Origin: Microbacterium sp. Gd 4-13
GTDB taxonomy: Bacteria > Actinomycetota > Actinomycetes > Actinomycetales > Microbacteriaceae
DNA: 64,000 bases
NCBI RefSeq assembly: GCF_003095395.1
Contig: NZ_QEIJ01000001.1
Location: 310,001-374,000, forward strand
Direction of reading: 5' to 3'
Under the pieces are notes generated by a model. That model saw only the letters and a program-made list of their open reading frames with translations. It searched no databases and was not told where the DNA came from. The position numbers and the translations under genes are program-made. Shown one piece after another: positions 17,472 through 24,716 of the stretch. Each line of letters starts with the position of its first letter. The stretch's first letter is position 1.

Positions 17472-17822
17472 TCAGCGCCCCTGGCGCTTCTTGAACGGCT
17501 TCGGCTGTCCTTTGACCACGGGAGCTCGGCCCGTTCCTTTCGACGCCTTCGCCTTGCCACCCGCGGGTGCGGGCACGTTGCCCGACGACACGGGGGTCTC
17601 GGCGATCTGCCGGCGGGCCTCGTCGAGGAACAGCTCGCCGGCGGGTGTGAGTGTCGTCTTGCCGTTCGCGCGTGTGAAGAGGGGGTGCCCGATCTCGTTC
17701 TCGAGCTTCTGGATCGCCGAGTAGAGCGCGGGGAGCGAGATGCCGAGCGATTCCGCGGCGCGAGGGAAGTGCAGCTCTTCTGCGGCGGCGACGAACCGCA
17801 CGAGGGACTTGAGACGGCTCAC
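17472..17822 (-). CDS. LysR-type helix-turn-helix protein without effector domain
   Basis: 116 residues. Residues 1-70 are a clear LysR winged helix-turn-helix (FVAAAEELHFPRAAESLGISLPALYSAIQKLENEIGHPLFTRANGKTTLTPAGELFLDEAR). The usual about 220-residue effector-binding domain is absent. Instead there is a Pro/Lys-rich basic tail (GGKAKASKGTG...KGQPKPFKKRQGR). Start GTG 17822 is preceded by TAGATT with six-base spacing. It may be a DNA-binding protein that does not sense a ligand, or a truncation; the dedicated basic tail and intact promoter argue for a functional short form. Confidence 0.85.
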   Translation of the reverse strand: MSRLKSLVRFVAAAEELHFPRAAESLGISLPALYSAIQKLENEIGHPLFTRANGKTTLTPAGELFLDEARRQIAETPVSSGNVPAPAGGKAKASKGTGRAPVVKGQPKPFKKRQGR

Positions 17823-17828
17823 CTCTCG

Positions 17829-17834
17829 AATCTA
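17829..17834 (-). promoter_or_regulatory. -10 box of leaderless LysR-like gene promoter
   Basis: TAGATT on the minus strand, six bases before the GTG at 17822. Confidence 0.5.
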
Positions 17835-17885
17835 GCCTGGCGACCGCCCCGCCCCGACCCCGGGGCCGCGTGGCAGACTGCCGAG

Positions 17886-18605
17886 GTGACAGACATCGAG
17901 ATGGCCCGGATCGGCGGAGGGGCTGTCGTTCTGTACGACGCCCGCCTCGAACGACGGTGGACGGTCGAGCTCGAACCGTTCGAGATCGGCGTCTACCCGG
18001 TTACCCAGGAGCAGCTGTCCGAGATCATCAGCGCACCCTCACCCGACCCGCGACGGCCCGCGACGGGGGTGAGCTGGCTGCGCGCGATCCGGTTCTGCAA
18101 TGCGGCCTCGGAGTGGGAGGGACTCGACCCCGCCTATTCGTTCGAGGGTGAAGAGGTGACCTGGCACGTCGATTCCGACGGCTTCCGGCTACCGACCGAG
18201 GCGGAATGGGAGTTCGCCTGCCGCGCCGGTTCGACGGGTTCGCACTACGGCCCGCTGCGCGAGGTCGCATGGACGAGCGCGGACGGGGTGACGACTCCGC
18301 AAGACGTGGGCGCGAAGCATCCGAACCTCAACGGGCTCTTCGACACGCTCGGCAACGCGTGGGAATGGTGCTGGGATCTGCTCGATCCTGCACGCTACGG
18401 CGACTATCGGGTATTCCGAGGCGGCGGGTTCGCTGACGACTCGTGGACGGTACGCGCGTCGACCCGCCGCGGTGGGCATCCTCGCACGGGCCAGGACGAC
18501 GTCGGATTCCGTCTCGCGAGGGGCGGATTCGACGGCACGGATGCTGCGCAGGGGTGGTCGGCGGCGCTGGATGCCGAACGGGGCGCGGCCGCAGACCCGC
18601 ACTAA
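17886..18605 (+). CDS. FGE-sulfatase (SUMF1-like) domain protein
   Basis: 239 residues with the formylglycine-generating-enzyme fold signature: FEIGVYPVTQEQL near the start, LPTEAEWEFACRAGS, LNGLFDTLGNAWEWCWD and YRVFRGGGFADDSWTVRASTRRGG, then GFRLARG at the end. True copper FGEs carry two active-site cysteines in the stretch following RGGSW; here that stretch (FADDSWTVRAST) has none. Sulfatase activation is therefore unlikely and another role, as in EgtB or PvdO relatives, should be considered. No sulfatase gene is nearby. GTG 17886 is chosen, leaderless with CAGACT six bases upstream. Confidence 0.85.
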   Translation: MTDIEMARIGGGAVVLYDARLERRWTVELEPFEIGVYPVTQEQLSEIISAPSPDPRRPATGVSWLRAIRFCNAASEWEGLDPAYSFEGEEVTWHVDSDGFRLPTEAEWEFACRAGSTGSHYGPLREVAWTSADGVTTPQDVGAKHPNLNGLFDTLGNAWEWCWDLLDPARYGDYRVFRGGGFADDSWTVRASTRRGGHPRTGQDDVGFRLARGGFDGTDAAQGWSAALDAERGAAADPH

Positions 18606-18625
18606 CGAATCTCACAGCCGTCCGT

Positions 18626-18643
18626 GTCCCCCATATGGGGGAC
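18626..18643. promoter_or_regulatory. 18-bp perfect palindrome upstream of a -10 box (candidate operator)
   Basis: GTCCCCCATATGGGGGAC is perfectly self-complementary. It ends seven bases before TAGAGT (18651-18656), so it would cover the -35 region of a rightward promoter feeding the hairpin RNA at 18663. Confidence 0.55.
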
Positions 18644-18662
18644 AAGACACTAGAGTATTCCG

Positions 18663-18729
18663 AGTTGGGCAACCCTCACTGCCCCTTCTCAAAGGACGCC
18701 CCCTCCTGGGCGGCGAGGGTTGCCCGACT
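18663..18729 (+). ncRNA. Candidate C-rich hairpin small RNA (possibly 6C-like)
   Basis: AGTTGGGCAACCCTC (18663-18677) pairs over 15 positions, with one G-U, with 18715-18729. The enclosed 37 nt are cytosine-rich (GCCCCTTCTC, CGCCCCCTCC) and can fold further, for example AGGA/TCCT around a C-rich loop. A -10 box TAGAGT ends six bases before the stem, so a transcript would begin right at its base. The two C-rich segments recall the actinobacterial 6C RNA, which I cite from memory only. Alternative: a bidirectional terminator between the convergent FGE-like and flotillin genes. Confidence 0.5.
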
Positions 18730-18746
18730 TTCGAGCCGACCTGCTC

Positions 18747-20129
18747 TCAGGCGTCGGCCGGGGCGGGAGCCGCCTCCGGTGCTTCGCCCGGACGGCGGGC
18801 AGACGCATCGGCGAACGCCTCTCCGACCGCTCGGCCCTGGATGATGGCGGTCAGGTCGATTCCGGTCGCGGCGCGGACCGCGTCGAACGATGCGCGAAGC
18901 CCCGTCGCCGACTCGGTCGCGAGGTGTCCGCTGGCGCCTTCGCCACCGAGCACGGTGATCGAACCGACCTTGTCGTAGCCCTTGGCGAACTCGGTCATCA
19001 TCGGCACGAGCGTCTCGAGCGCCCGCTGAGCGAGGAGCGCCTGCTGGTTCAGCGAGAGCGCCTCGGCCTCGGCGCTGATCGCTGCGGCTCGAGCCTCACC
19101 GGTCAGGCGCAGAGCGTCGGCGTCGGCCTCCGCCTTGAGTCGAACGGCCGTAGCTTCCTGCGCGGCGATCTGCGCCCGCGCCTCGGCGGCCTTGACCTGG
19201 GCGTACGCCTCGGCGTCGGCCTCCTGCTTGCGCTGGTAGAGGTCGGCGTCGGCGACGCGGCTGACCTCGGACTCCAGGCGGGCCTGGGTGTTCTGCGCCT
19301 CCTGGACGAGCACCGCCTGCTGACGCTCGGCACGGGCGAGGGCCTCTGCCTGCTCGGCCTCGGCGTTCGCGCGGCCGACCTCGGCCTTGGCGGCGGCGTT
19401 GTTCTTGTCGAGCGCGGTCTGCTCGATCAGGTTCGCCTCGTCGGTTGCGATCTGGCGGGCCCGGATCTCGCGGACGGCGTTGATGCGGGCCACCTCGGCT
19501 TCGCGCTTCACGCGCTCGACCTCGGTCGCACCGAGCGCGGAGATGTAGCCGTTCAGGTCGGTGATGCCCTGGATCTGGAACGAGTCGAGGATCAGACCCT
19601 GTGACGAGAGGTCTTGCTTGATGCCCTCGGCGATCTGATCCGACAGGCGCTGCCTGTCGCGCATGAGCTCTTCGACGGTCAGCGTGGCGACCACGCCGCG
19701 CAGTGCGCCCTCGAGCTGCTCGGTGGTGAACTGTTCGATGGCTTTGTCCTGCGAGGCGAAGCGCTCGGCGGCTCGGCGCACCGACTCGGGGTCGGAGCCG
19801 ATCTTCACGAGGGCGACGCCGCTCACGTTGACCGTGACACCCGTCGACGACTGAGCGGTGGGCTCCATCTTGATCTGGCGGGCGCGCAGCGAGATCATCT
19901 CGGCGCGCTGCGTGAGCGGGTTGACGATGGCGCCGCCGCCGGTGATGACGGTGATGCGCGACGAGGTCACGCCGTCGGTGCTGCGCTGACGCTTACCGAC
20001 GATGACGAGGGCTTCGTCGGCCTTCGCTACGCGGTACCACGCGCGGATCAGGAGGGCGATGAGGATCAGGGCGACGAGCGCCACCCCGACTCCGATCAGA
20101 ACCAGAATTCCGATTCCTGCGATTTCCAT
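18747..20129 (-). CDS. Flotillin-like SPFH domain protein
   Basis: 460 residues. N-terminal membrane helix (IAGIGILVLIGVGVALVALILIALLI), then the SPFH/band-7 domain (ALVIVGKRQR...GVTVNVSGVALVKIGSDPESVRRAAERF...TVEELMRDRQRLSDQIAEGIKQDLSSQGLILDSFQIQGI), then a long Ala/Glu-rich coiled coil with repeated AEAEQAEALARAE-type heptads, and a C-terminal ITVLGGEG segment typical of flotillins. Flotillins scaffold membrane microdomains. ATG 20129 has GGAAGAG six bases upstream, preferred over an earlier in-frame start. Confidence 0.92.
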   Translation of the reverse strand: MEIAGIGILVLIGVGVALVALILIALLIRAWYRVAKADEALVIVGKRQRSTDGVTSSRITVITGGGAIVNPLTQRAEMISLRARQIKMEPTAQSSTGVTVNVSGVALVKIGSDPESVRRAAERFASQDKAIEQFTTEQLEGALRGVVATLTVEELMRDRQRLSDQIAEGIKQDLSSQGLILDSFQIQGITDLNGYISALGATEVERVKREAEVARINAVREIRARQIATDEANLIEQTALDKNNAAAKAEVGRANAEAEQAEALARAERQQAVLVQEAQNTQARLESEVSRVADADLYQRKQEADAEAYAQVKAAEARAQIAAQEATAVRLKAEADADALRLTGEARAAAISAEAEALSLNQQALLAQRALETLVPMMTEFAKGYDKVGSITVLGGEGASGHLATESATGLRASFDAVRAATGIDLTAIIQGRAVGEAFADASARRPGEAPEAAPAPADA

Positions 20130-20256
20130 GGGGTCTCTTCCGTCGTGCGTCGATAGTCGACGCGGCGGTATGCCGGCCACGTCCAATCTATCCGGGGCCT
20201 CAGACACGGAGTCAATCGGGGCAGCGGAACGCTCACACCGCGCCGGTCCGCGGCTC

Positions 20257-20262
20257 TAGAGT
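20257..20262 (+). promoter_or_regulatory. -10 box of leaderless lipoprotein promoter
   Basis: TAGAGT, six bases before the ATG at 20269. Confidence 0.5.
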
Positions 20263-20268
20263 GGCCGC

Positions 20269-20871
20269 ATGATCCGTCGTCGCGTCACCGCCCTCAGCGT
20301 CGCCGCCGCGGCGGCCGTCCTCCTCCTCGCCGGATGCGCCGGCAGCGCCGACCCGAGCGGGAGCCCGACGCTCTCGGCTTCGCCGACGGCGACGTCCGCA
20401 TCGCCGACCCCGACTCCGACGCCGACACCTCCTCCGACGCCGACCCCGACGACCTCCACCGAGACGTTGCCGACGGACTGCGCGCAGCTCGGATCCGCCG
20501 CGACGCGCGCAGAGACCGTCGGTGACATGACTCTGCAGAGCGACGGTGCAGGCTTCATCCGTCCCGCGCCCGAGGGAGCCACCCTCGCTCTCGGGTGCGA
20601 CTGGATCGTGGGTGAGGGGGCGGGGGTGCTGCTGCTCATCAGCACCGCGCCCGCCGCGAACGTCACCGCTGCGCTCCCGGGCCTCGCGTCGGAGGGGTAC
20701 ACGTGCCAGGCGGCGGAGGATTTCGGCGCGCAGTACTGCCTCCTGCCGGGGAGCGGCACCGACACGGAGGAAGCGATCGTCGCTCGCGACGACGTCTGGA
20801 TCTACTACGCGACCGTGAACCGCAACGGCCGCGCCCTGCTGTCGGAGATCGCCTCGGGCATCTTCGGCTGA
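20269..20871 (+). CDS. Secreted lipoprotein of unknown function
   Basis: 200 residues. Positively charged start MIRRR, hydrophobic core ALSVAAAAAVLLLAGC with the lipobox LAGC (Cys about residue 23), then a Ser/Thr/Pro-rich linker (PTPTPTPTPPPTPTPTT) to about residue 63. A globular domain follows with at least four cysteines (TDCAQ, LGCDW, YTCQA, QYCLLPG), suggesting two disulfides outside the membrane. No family is recognised. It is convergent with the small acidic gene. Confidence 0.82.
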   Translation: MIRRRVTALSVAAAAAVLLLAGCAGSADPSGSPTLSASPTATSASPTPTPTPTPPPTPTPTTSTETLPTDCAQLGSAATRAETVGDMTLQSDGAGFIRPAPEGATLALGCDWIVGEGAGVLLLISTAPAANVTAALPGLASEGYTCQAAEDFGAQYCLLPGSGTDTEEAIVARDDVWIYYATVNRNGRALLSEIASGIFG

Positions 20872-20887
20872 GGGCGCGGACCGTGTT

Positions 20888-21049
20888 CTAGCGGTTCGAC
20901 GAGTCGCCGAGGTCGGTGTCGGTGTATTCGCCGGGGGTCACGTCGTCCTGGTGCGTGTCGCGCCCGTCCGGCGTCTCGACGTCGGTGTATTCGCCTTGGT
21001 CGGTGGTCTCGCGCTGGGCTGCGTCTTCGGGATGCTTGTGGTCGGTCAT
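20888..21049 (-). CDS. Small acidic hydrophilic protein with internal repeat
   Basis: 53 residues, no hydrophobic segment, many Asp, Glu, Thr and Gln. It contains two copies of a GEYTD motif (QGEYTDVETPDG and PGEYTDTDLGD); the DNA GTCGGTGTATTCGCC is repeated exactly at 20918 and 20981. ATG 21049 has GAGGAGG seven bases upstream, strong support for translation. Probably a disordered stress-type protein, but function is unknown. Confidence 0.65.
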   Translation of the reverse strand: MTDHKHPEDAAQRETTDQGEYTDVETPDGRDTHQDDVTPGEYTDTDLGDSSNR

Positions 21050-21125
21050 GGCCGCCTCCTCGGGGTATGAGGTCTCGAACGCTACTCCCGGGGCCCCCGG
21101 TGCGCACGCCCTTGACACATTCACG

Positions 21126-21836
21126 TCAACGGTCGGCGGATGCGGCGAGGGCGACGAGGTCTTCGCGGAGGTATCTCGCGTATCCGCCCGGCGTGCGCCC
21201 TTCCGAACGCCCGCTCGTGACGACGTTCGCCCGTGCGGAGGCGACGATCGTCGCACCGGCGGCGCGCGCTCGATCCACGATCATGACGTCCTCGTGCTCG
21301 GGCACGGGCGCGAAGCCACCCGCCGCTACGAGCGTCGATGACCGGATACCGAGGTTGGCGCCGTGCACGGCTCCGTTTGCGACTCCGATCTCGTAGGTCG
21401 CCAGCCACGCGCGGCGCTGGTGATCGTCGAGATCGCGCAGGTCGGGGTGGACGGTCCCGACGACGACGTCGGCACCGGCCGCGGCGAGGTCGAGCTGATG
21501 CGAGAGCCAGTTCGGCGGCACCACCGAATCCGCGTCGGTGTGCGCCGTCCACAGGCGTTCGGGGTCGATGCCGGAGAAGACAGCGCTCGCCGCCGCGGCC
21601 CCCGCGGCGCGGGCCGCGCCGACTTTTCCCTCTTCGATCACCACGGTGGCCACGTCGTGCCCCGCGGCGATGGTCGCAGACAGGTCGGTGCAGGCGTCGA
21701 GCACGACGAAGACGGCGACGGGCACGTGGCTCACCGATCGGACGGTGGCGGCGACCGAGCGCAGGCAACCGCCGAGCAGCTCTTCCTCGTCGTGCGCGGG
21801 AACGATGACGGCGATCGCGTCGATGTCGGCACTCAC
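21126..21836 (-). CDS. Family 2 glycosyltransferase (third gene of operon)
   Basis: 236 residues. GT-A fold start AIAVIVPAHDEEELLGGCLRSV, middle DXD-type region LWTAHTDADSVVPPNWL (AHTDAD is the likely metal/nucleotide-sugar site), and GGFAPVPEHEDVMIVDRARAAG as the acceptor loop with the ED motif. No transmembrane helix. GTG 21836 overlaps the TGA of the PIG-L/methyltransferase gene, so translation is coupled. It acts with the two upstream enzymes in an unknown glycan or glycolipid pathway. Confidence 0.88.
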   Translation of the reverse strand: MSADIDAIAVIVPAHDEEELLGGCLRSVAATVRSVSHVPVAVFVVLDACTDLSATIAAGHDVATVVIEEGKVGAARAAGAAAASAVFSGIDPERLWTAHTDADSVVPPNWLSHQLDLAAAGADVVVGTVHPDLRDLDDHQRRAWLATYEIGVANGAVHGANLGIRSSTLVAAGGFAPVPEHEDVMIVDRARAAGATIVASARANVVTSGRSEGRTPGGYARYLREDLVALAASADR

Positions 21837-23185
21837 GCCAGCCCCTCCCGCTCGGCGACGGACCCCGGAGCGGTCGCGAAGACGTCGAGCACGAAGTCGG
21901 CCTCCTCGTGGCGTGCGATCCGGTGCAGGCCCAGCGAGCGCGACAGCTCGTGATGCACGCGGTCGCCGGTCGTCGCCGCGTCGTCGATGCGACGACGCCA
22001 GTGGCACGCGACGACCACGCCGTCGTCGGTGAGCGATCCGCGGATGCGTCGTGCGAGGAGCTCTCGGTCGTCCGCGCCCAGGTAGTAGGCCAGTTCCGAC
22101 ACGATGACGAGGTCGAAACGGCCGTCGGGCCAGGCGCCCGGAAGCATGAACTGTTCGACTCGCACGTTCGCGAGGTCTCGGGTGCGGCCCGACGCGGCCC
22201 GCACCGCGGGCTCGGAGGCGTCGACGGCGAGCAGATCGTCGCACCGGTCGGCGAGCTCGGCGGTCAGGACACCGTTGGCGCACCCGAGTTCGAGCGCCCT
22301 CGCGAACGATGCCCGCGGGAGCGATGCCCGCAACACCGAGCGCTTGCGTGCCTCGTACCAGCGCGACTCGAACCCCCACGGATCGTCGTGTCGGCGGAAG
22401 AAGTCGTCGAACGCCGCGATATCCGCACTCGTCTCCTCGGTCGGGGGAGCGCCGACGTACACCTCGTCGTCGCGGAGGAAGTGCGCGCGCATGCCGTCGT
22501 GCACGATCGCCTCTCCGCCGGGGAGCGGTGAGAGCGGCTCGACCTGCGTGCGGTGACGGGCGATCGCTCCCGACTTCGCGGTCCGTTCCGCATCCGTCAG
22601 GTGCAGCACCCGCCAGCCGGACGTGTCGACGGCGTCGGGTGTCGCCCAGTGCCAGAGCCAGATGGGATAACCGACGACCTCCACCGTCGGCGCTCCCAGG
22701 TCGAGCGCGATCTCGCCGAGCACGCGATGATCGCGGTGCCCGTCGCCCCACCAGGGTGCCGCCACGAGAACGGCACGATCGGAGAAGCCCGAGAGAACGG
22801 CGTTCACGCGTTCGGAGATGTCGGCGCGCTGCTCGTCGACACGCCCATCGTCGAACCCGAGGAACACGAGCGCCGCCGACGGAGCGAGATCGGCGACCGC
22901 CTCGACCGTCTCGCTCCGTCGCTCGCGCGCGAGGTCGCGCTCGTCGCCGAGAAGGGGATGCGACGCGCCGCCGTCGGTGACGACGACGACCGTGACCGGG
23001 ATGCCGACGGCGTGGCACCGCGCGACCAGGCCGCCGGCGCCGAGCGTTTCGTCGTCGGGGTGTGCGGCGAGGACGACCACGGCGTCGGCGGTGAGCCGCA
23101 GCGGGGGAGCGGAGCGCCAGGGCGCAGCGTCAGCCCATGTCTGCTCGGGCGTCCCGGGATCGCGGTGGTCGAAGGCGACGCTCAC
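21833..23185 (-). CDS. Bifunctional PIG-L deacetylase / SAM-dependent methyltransferase
   Basis: 450-residue fusion. Residues about 30-230 are a PIG-L/LmbE zinc deacetylase: AVVVLAAHPDDETLGAGGLVARC (AHPDDE zinc motif) and WWGDGHRDHRVLGE (second His pair). Residues about 275-440 are a class I methyltransferase: ALELGCANGVLTAELADRC (motif I) and FDLVIVSELAYYL. PIG-L enzymes remove N-acetyl groups from GlcNAc conjugates, as in mycothiol synthesis, and the methyltransferase could act on the freed group. GTG 23185 overlaps the dehydrogenase stop and the stop overlaps the glycosyltransferase start. Confidence 0.9.
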   Translation of the reverse strand: MSVAFDHRDPGTPEQTWADAAPWRSAPPLRLTADAVVVLAAHPDDETLGAGGLVARCHAVGIPVTVVVVTDGGASHPLLGDERDLARERRSETVEAVADLAPSAALVFLGFDDGRVDEQRADISERVNAVLSGFSDRAVLVAAPWWGDGHRDHRVLGEIALDLGAPTVEVVGYPIWLWHWATPDAVDTSGWRVLHLTDAERTAKSGAIARHRTQVEPLSPLPGGEAIVHDGMRAHFLRDDEVYVGAPPTEETSADIAAFDDFFRRHDDPWGFESRWYEARKRSVLRASLPRASFARALELGCANGVLTAELADRCDDLLAVDASEPAVRAASGRTRDLANVRVEQFMLPGAWPDGRFDLVIVSELAYYLGADDRELLARRIRGSLTDDGVVVACHWRRRIDDAATTGDRVHHELSRSLGLHRIARHEEADFVLDVFATAPGSVAEREGLA

Positions 23186-24213
23186 GATGCGACCAGCTTG
23201 CGGCCGAGCCCCGCGAGGTCGCGCCGACCGTGATGCTGCCGCAGGTAGATGCGCAGGTCGGCGATCCTGCGTGCGAACGGTTCGTCGGTCGTCAGCGGGG
23301 CGGGTCCGAGCGCCTGCTCGGCGAGCGAGGCGATGCGATCGGCGGTCTCGGCGACGGTGGCTCGGACGCGGTGGGCGAGCACCGCCGGCGCGTCGACCCC
23401 GCGGCCGGCGCGCCCAGCCGCATCGGTGAGAACCGCTCGTGCGGCCCACGACGCGGCATCCGCCTCGCCCGCGTACGCCGCCGCGAGCTGGTCGGCTCCC
23501 TCGCGCGCCGCCGCGCGCGCGAGTGCCTCCGTCAGCGGAAGAGAGGCGCCCCACCAGACGGCGGCCACGCCGATACCGCCCCAGGCGAATCCGGGTCGCC
23601 GGAGGTACCACCCGTCGTTGCCGACCGGCGCCGCCGCCGCATCGTCGAAGTCGACGGGCGCGCTCACGACCTGCGCGAGGCCCCGCGACACCCAGGGGCC
23701 CGTGTGCGGGTGCACACCGGGTGCGCGAAGATCGACGGCGAAGAGCCGGCGTTCGTCGGGCGCTGTCCACGCCGTCACGAGAGCGTGGCTGAGGTGCGAC
23801 GCCAGGGAGCACCAGGGTTTCGTGCCCGAAAGCACCCACCGCCCCTCGTGCTCGCGGGCCCGCACCGAGACGCCTCTCCCCTCGGCGGCGAAGACTCCCC
23901 ACGTCGCGTCCTCGCCTGGGACCGCGTCGGTGCTCACGGCGTCGGCGCGGGCGGCCTGCGCGAGGATCTGCAGCGCATCGACGTGGGGCTCCAGCATCCG
24001 CGCCCCCGCGACGTCGACCGCCGCCGCGGCGGCGAGCGACTCCCAGCCCGCGGAGTGCGACGCAGACGCGACGTCGGGGCCGACCGCGCGCACCCACGCG
24101 AGCGTCGCGTCGATGTCGAGGCCGAAGCCGTCGGCCGCGCGCGCCGACCTCGAGATCGCAGCGGCGAGATCCGACGGACTCCCGGGGCCGAGGGTCACAT
24201 CGACATCGTCCAT
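23182..24213 (-). CDS. Acyl-CoA dehydrogenase-like flavoprotein (operon leader)
   Basis: 343 residues, shorter than the usual about 380. It has an N-terminal helical part, the middle beta-domain (GVSVRAREHEGRWVLSGTKPWCSLASHLSHALVTAW is the FAD/substrate SGxKxW segment), and a helical C-terminus (AAVWWGASLPLTEALARAAA...DAAGRAGRGVDAPAVLAHRVRATVAETADRI). No clear catalytic Glu is visible, so oxidation of an acyl thioester is unproven. Leaderless ATG 24213. Coupled to PIG-L/methyltransferase and glycosyltransferase genes, so it probably acts on an acyl or sugar intermediate of that pathway rather than in fatty acid degradation. Confidence 0.82.
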   Translation of the reverse strand: MDDVDVTLGPGSPSDLAAAISRSARAADGFGLDIDATLAWVRAVGPDVASASHSAGWESLAAAAAVDVAGARMLEPHVDALQILAQAARADAVSTDAVPGEDATWGVFAAEGRGVSVRAREHEGRWVLSGTKPWCSLASHLSHALVTAWTAPDERRLFAVDLRAPGVHPHTGPWVSRGLAQVVSAPVDFDDAAAAPVGNDGWYLRRPGFAWGGIGVAAVWWGASLPLTEALARAAAREGADQLAAAYAGEADAASWAARAVLTDAAGRAGRGVDAPAVLAHRVRATVAETADRIASLAEQALGPAPLTTDEPFARRIADLRIYLRQHHGRRDLAGLGRKLVAS

Positions 24214-24219
24214 GTCGCG

Positions 24220-24225
24220 AGCCTA
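24220..24225 (-). promoter_or_regulatory. -10 box of the acyl-CoA dehydrogenase operon promoter
   Basis: TAGGCT on the minus strand, six bases before the ATG at 24213; leaderless. It drives the three-gene operon. Confidence 0.55.
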
Positions 24226-24287
24226 TGCGCGGGTGAACTCTGGGTGTCCGGCATTGCCCGTTGCCCCGCCGGCTGGTATCCGCCAGG

Positions 24288-24293
24288 CATACT
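24288..24293 (+). promoter_or_regulatory. -10 box of leaderless arsC promoter
   Basis: CATACT, six bases before the GTG at 24300. Weaker than the TANNNT boxes elsewhere. Confidence 0.4.
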
Positions 24294-24299
24294 GGTCAC

Positions 24300-24713
24300 G
24301 TGACTACACCCACCGTTCTCTTCGTGTGCGTTCACAACGCCGGCCGTTCACAGATGGCTGCGGGCTACCTGCAGGCCTTCGCCGGCGACCGGGTCGACGT
24401 GCGCTCGGCCGGTTCGGCCCCCAAGGACGAGATCAACCCGGTCGCGATCGAGGCCATGGCCGAGGAGGGGATCGACATCGCGGGCAACGCCCCGAAGGTG
24501 CTCACCGTCGAGGCCGTCCGCGAATCCGACGTCGTGATCACCATGGGCTGCGGCGACGCGTGCCCGATCTTCCCCGGCAAGCGCTACGAGGACTGGGAGC
24601 TCGACGACCCCGCCGGTCAGGGCATCGACGCCGTCCGCCCCATCCGCGACGAGATCCGCGCGCGCGTGGAGACGCTCATCGCCTCGCTCGTGCCGGACGC
24701 GCCGCACGCCTGA
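24300..24713 (+). CDS. arsC: Arsenate reductase, low-molecular-weight phosphatase type
   Basis: 137 residues. The P-loop VLFVCVHNAGRSQMAAGYL contains the nucleophilic cysteine in C-x5-R-S. A second pair lies in ITMGCGDACPIFPGKRYEDWELDDP, which also supplies the general-acid Asp. This matches the actinobacterial arsenate reductases that use mycothiol and mycoredoxin, or thioredoxin, to reduce arsenate to arsenite. GTG 24300 is chosen because TTPTVLFVC follows at once. No arsR or arsenite pump is seen; instead a chromate transporter gene follows after three bases. Confidence 0.92.
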   Translation: MTTPTVLFVCVHNAGRSQMAAGYLQAFAGDRVDVRSAGSAPKDEINPVAIEAMAEEGIDIAGNAPKVLTVEAVRESDVVITMGCGDACPIFPGKRYEDWELDDPAGQGIDAVRPIRDEIRARVETLIASLVPDAPHA

Positions 24714-24716
24714 GCC

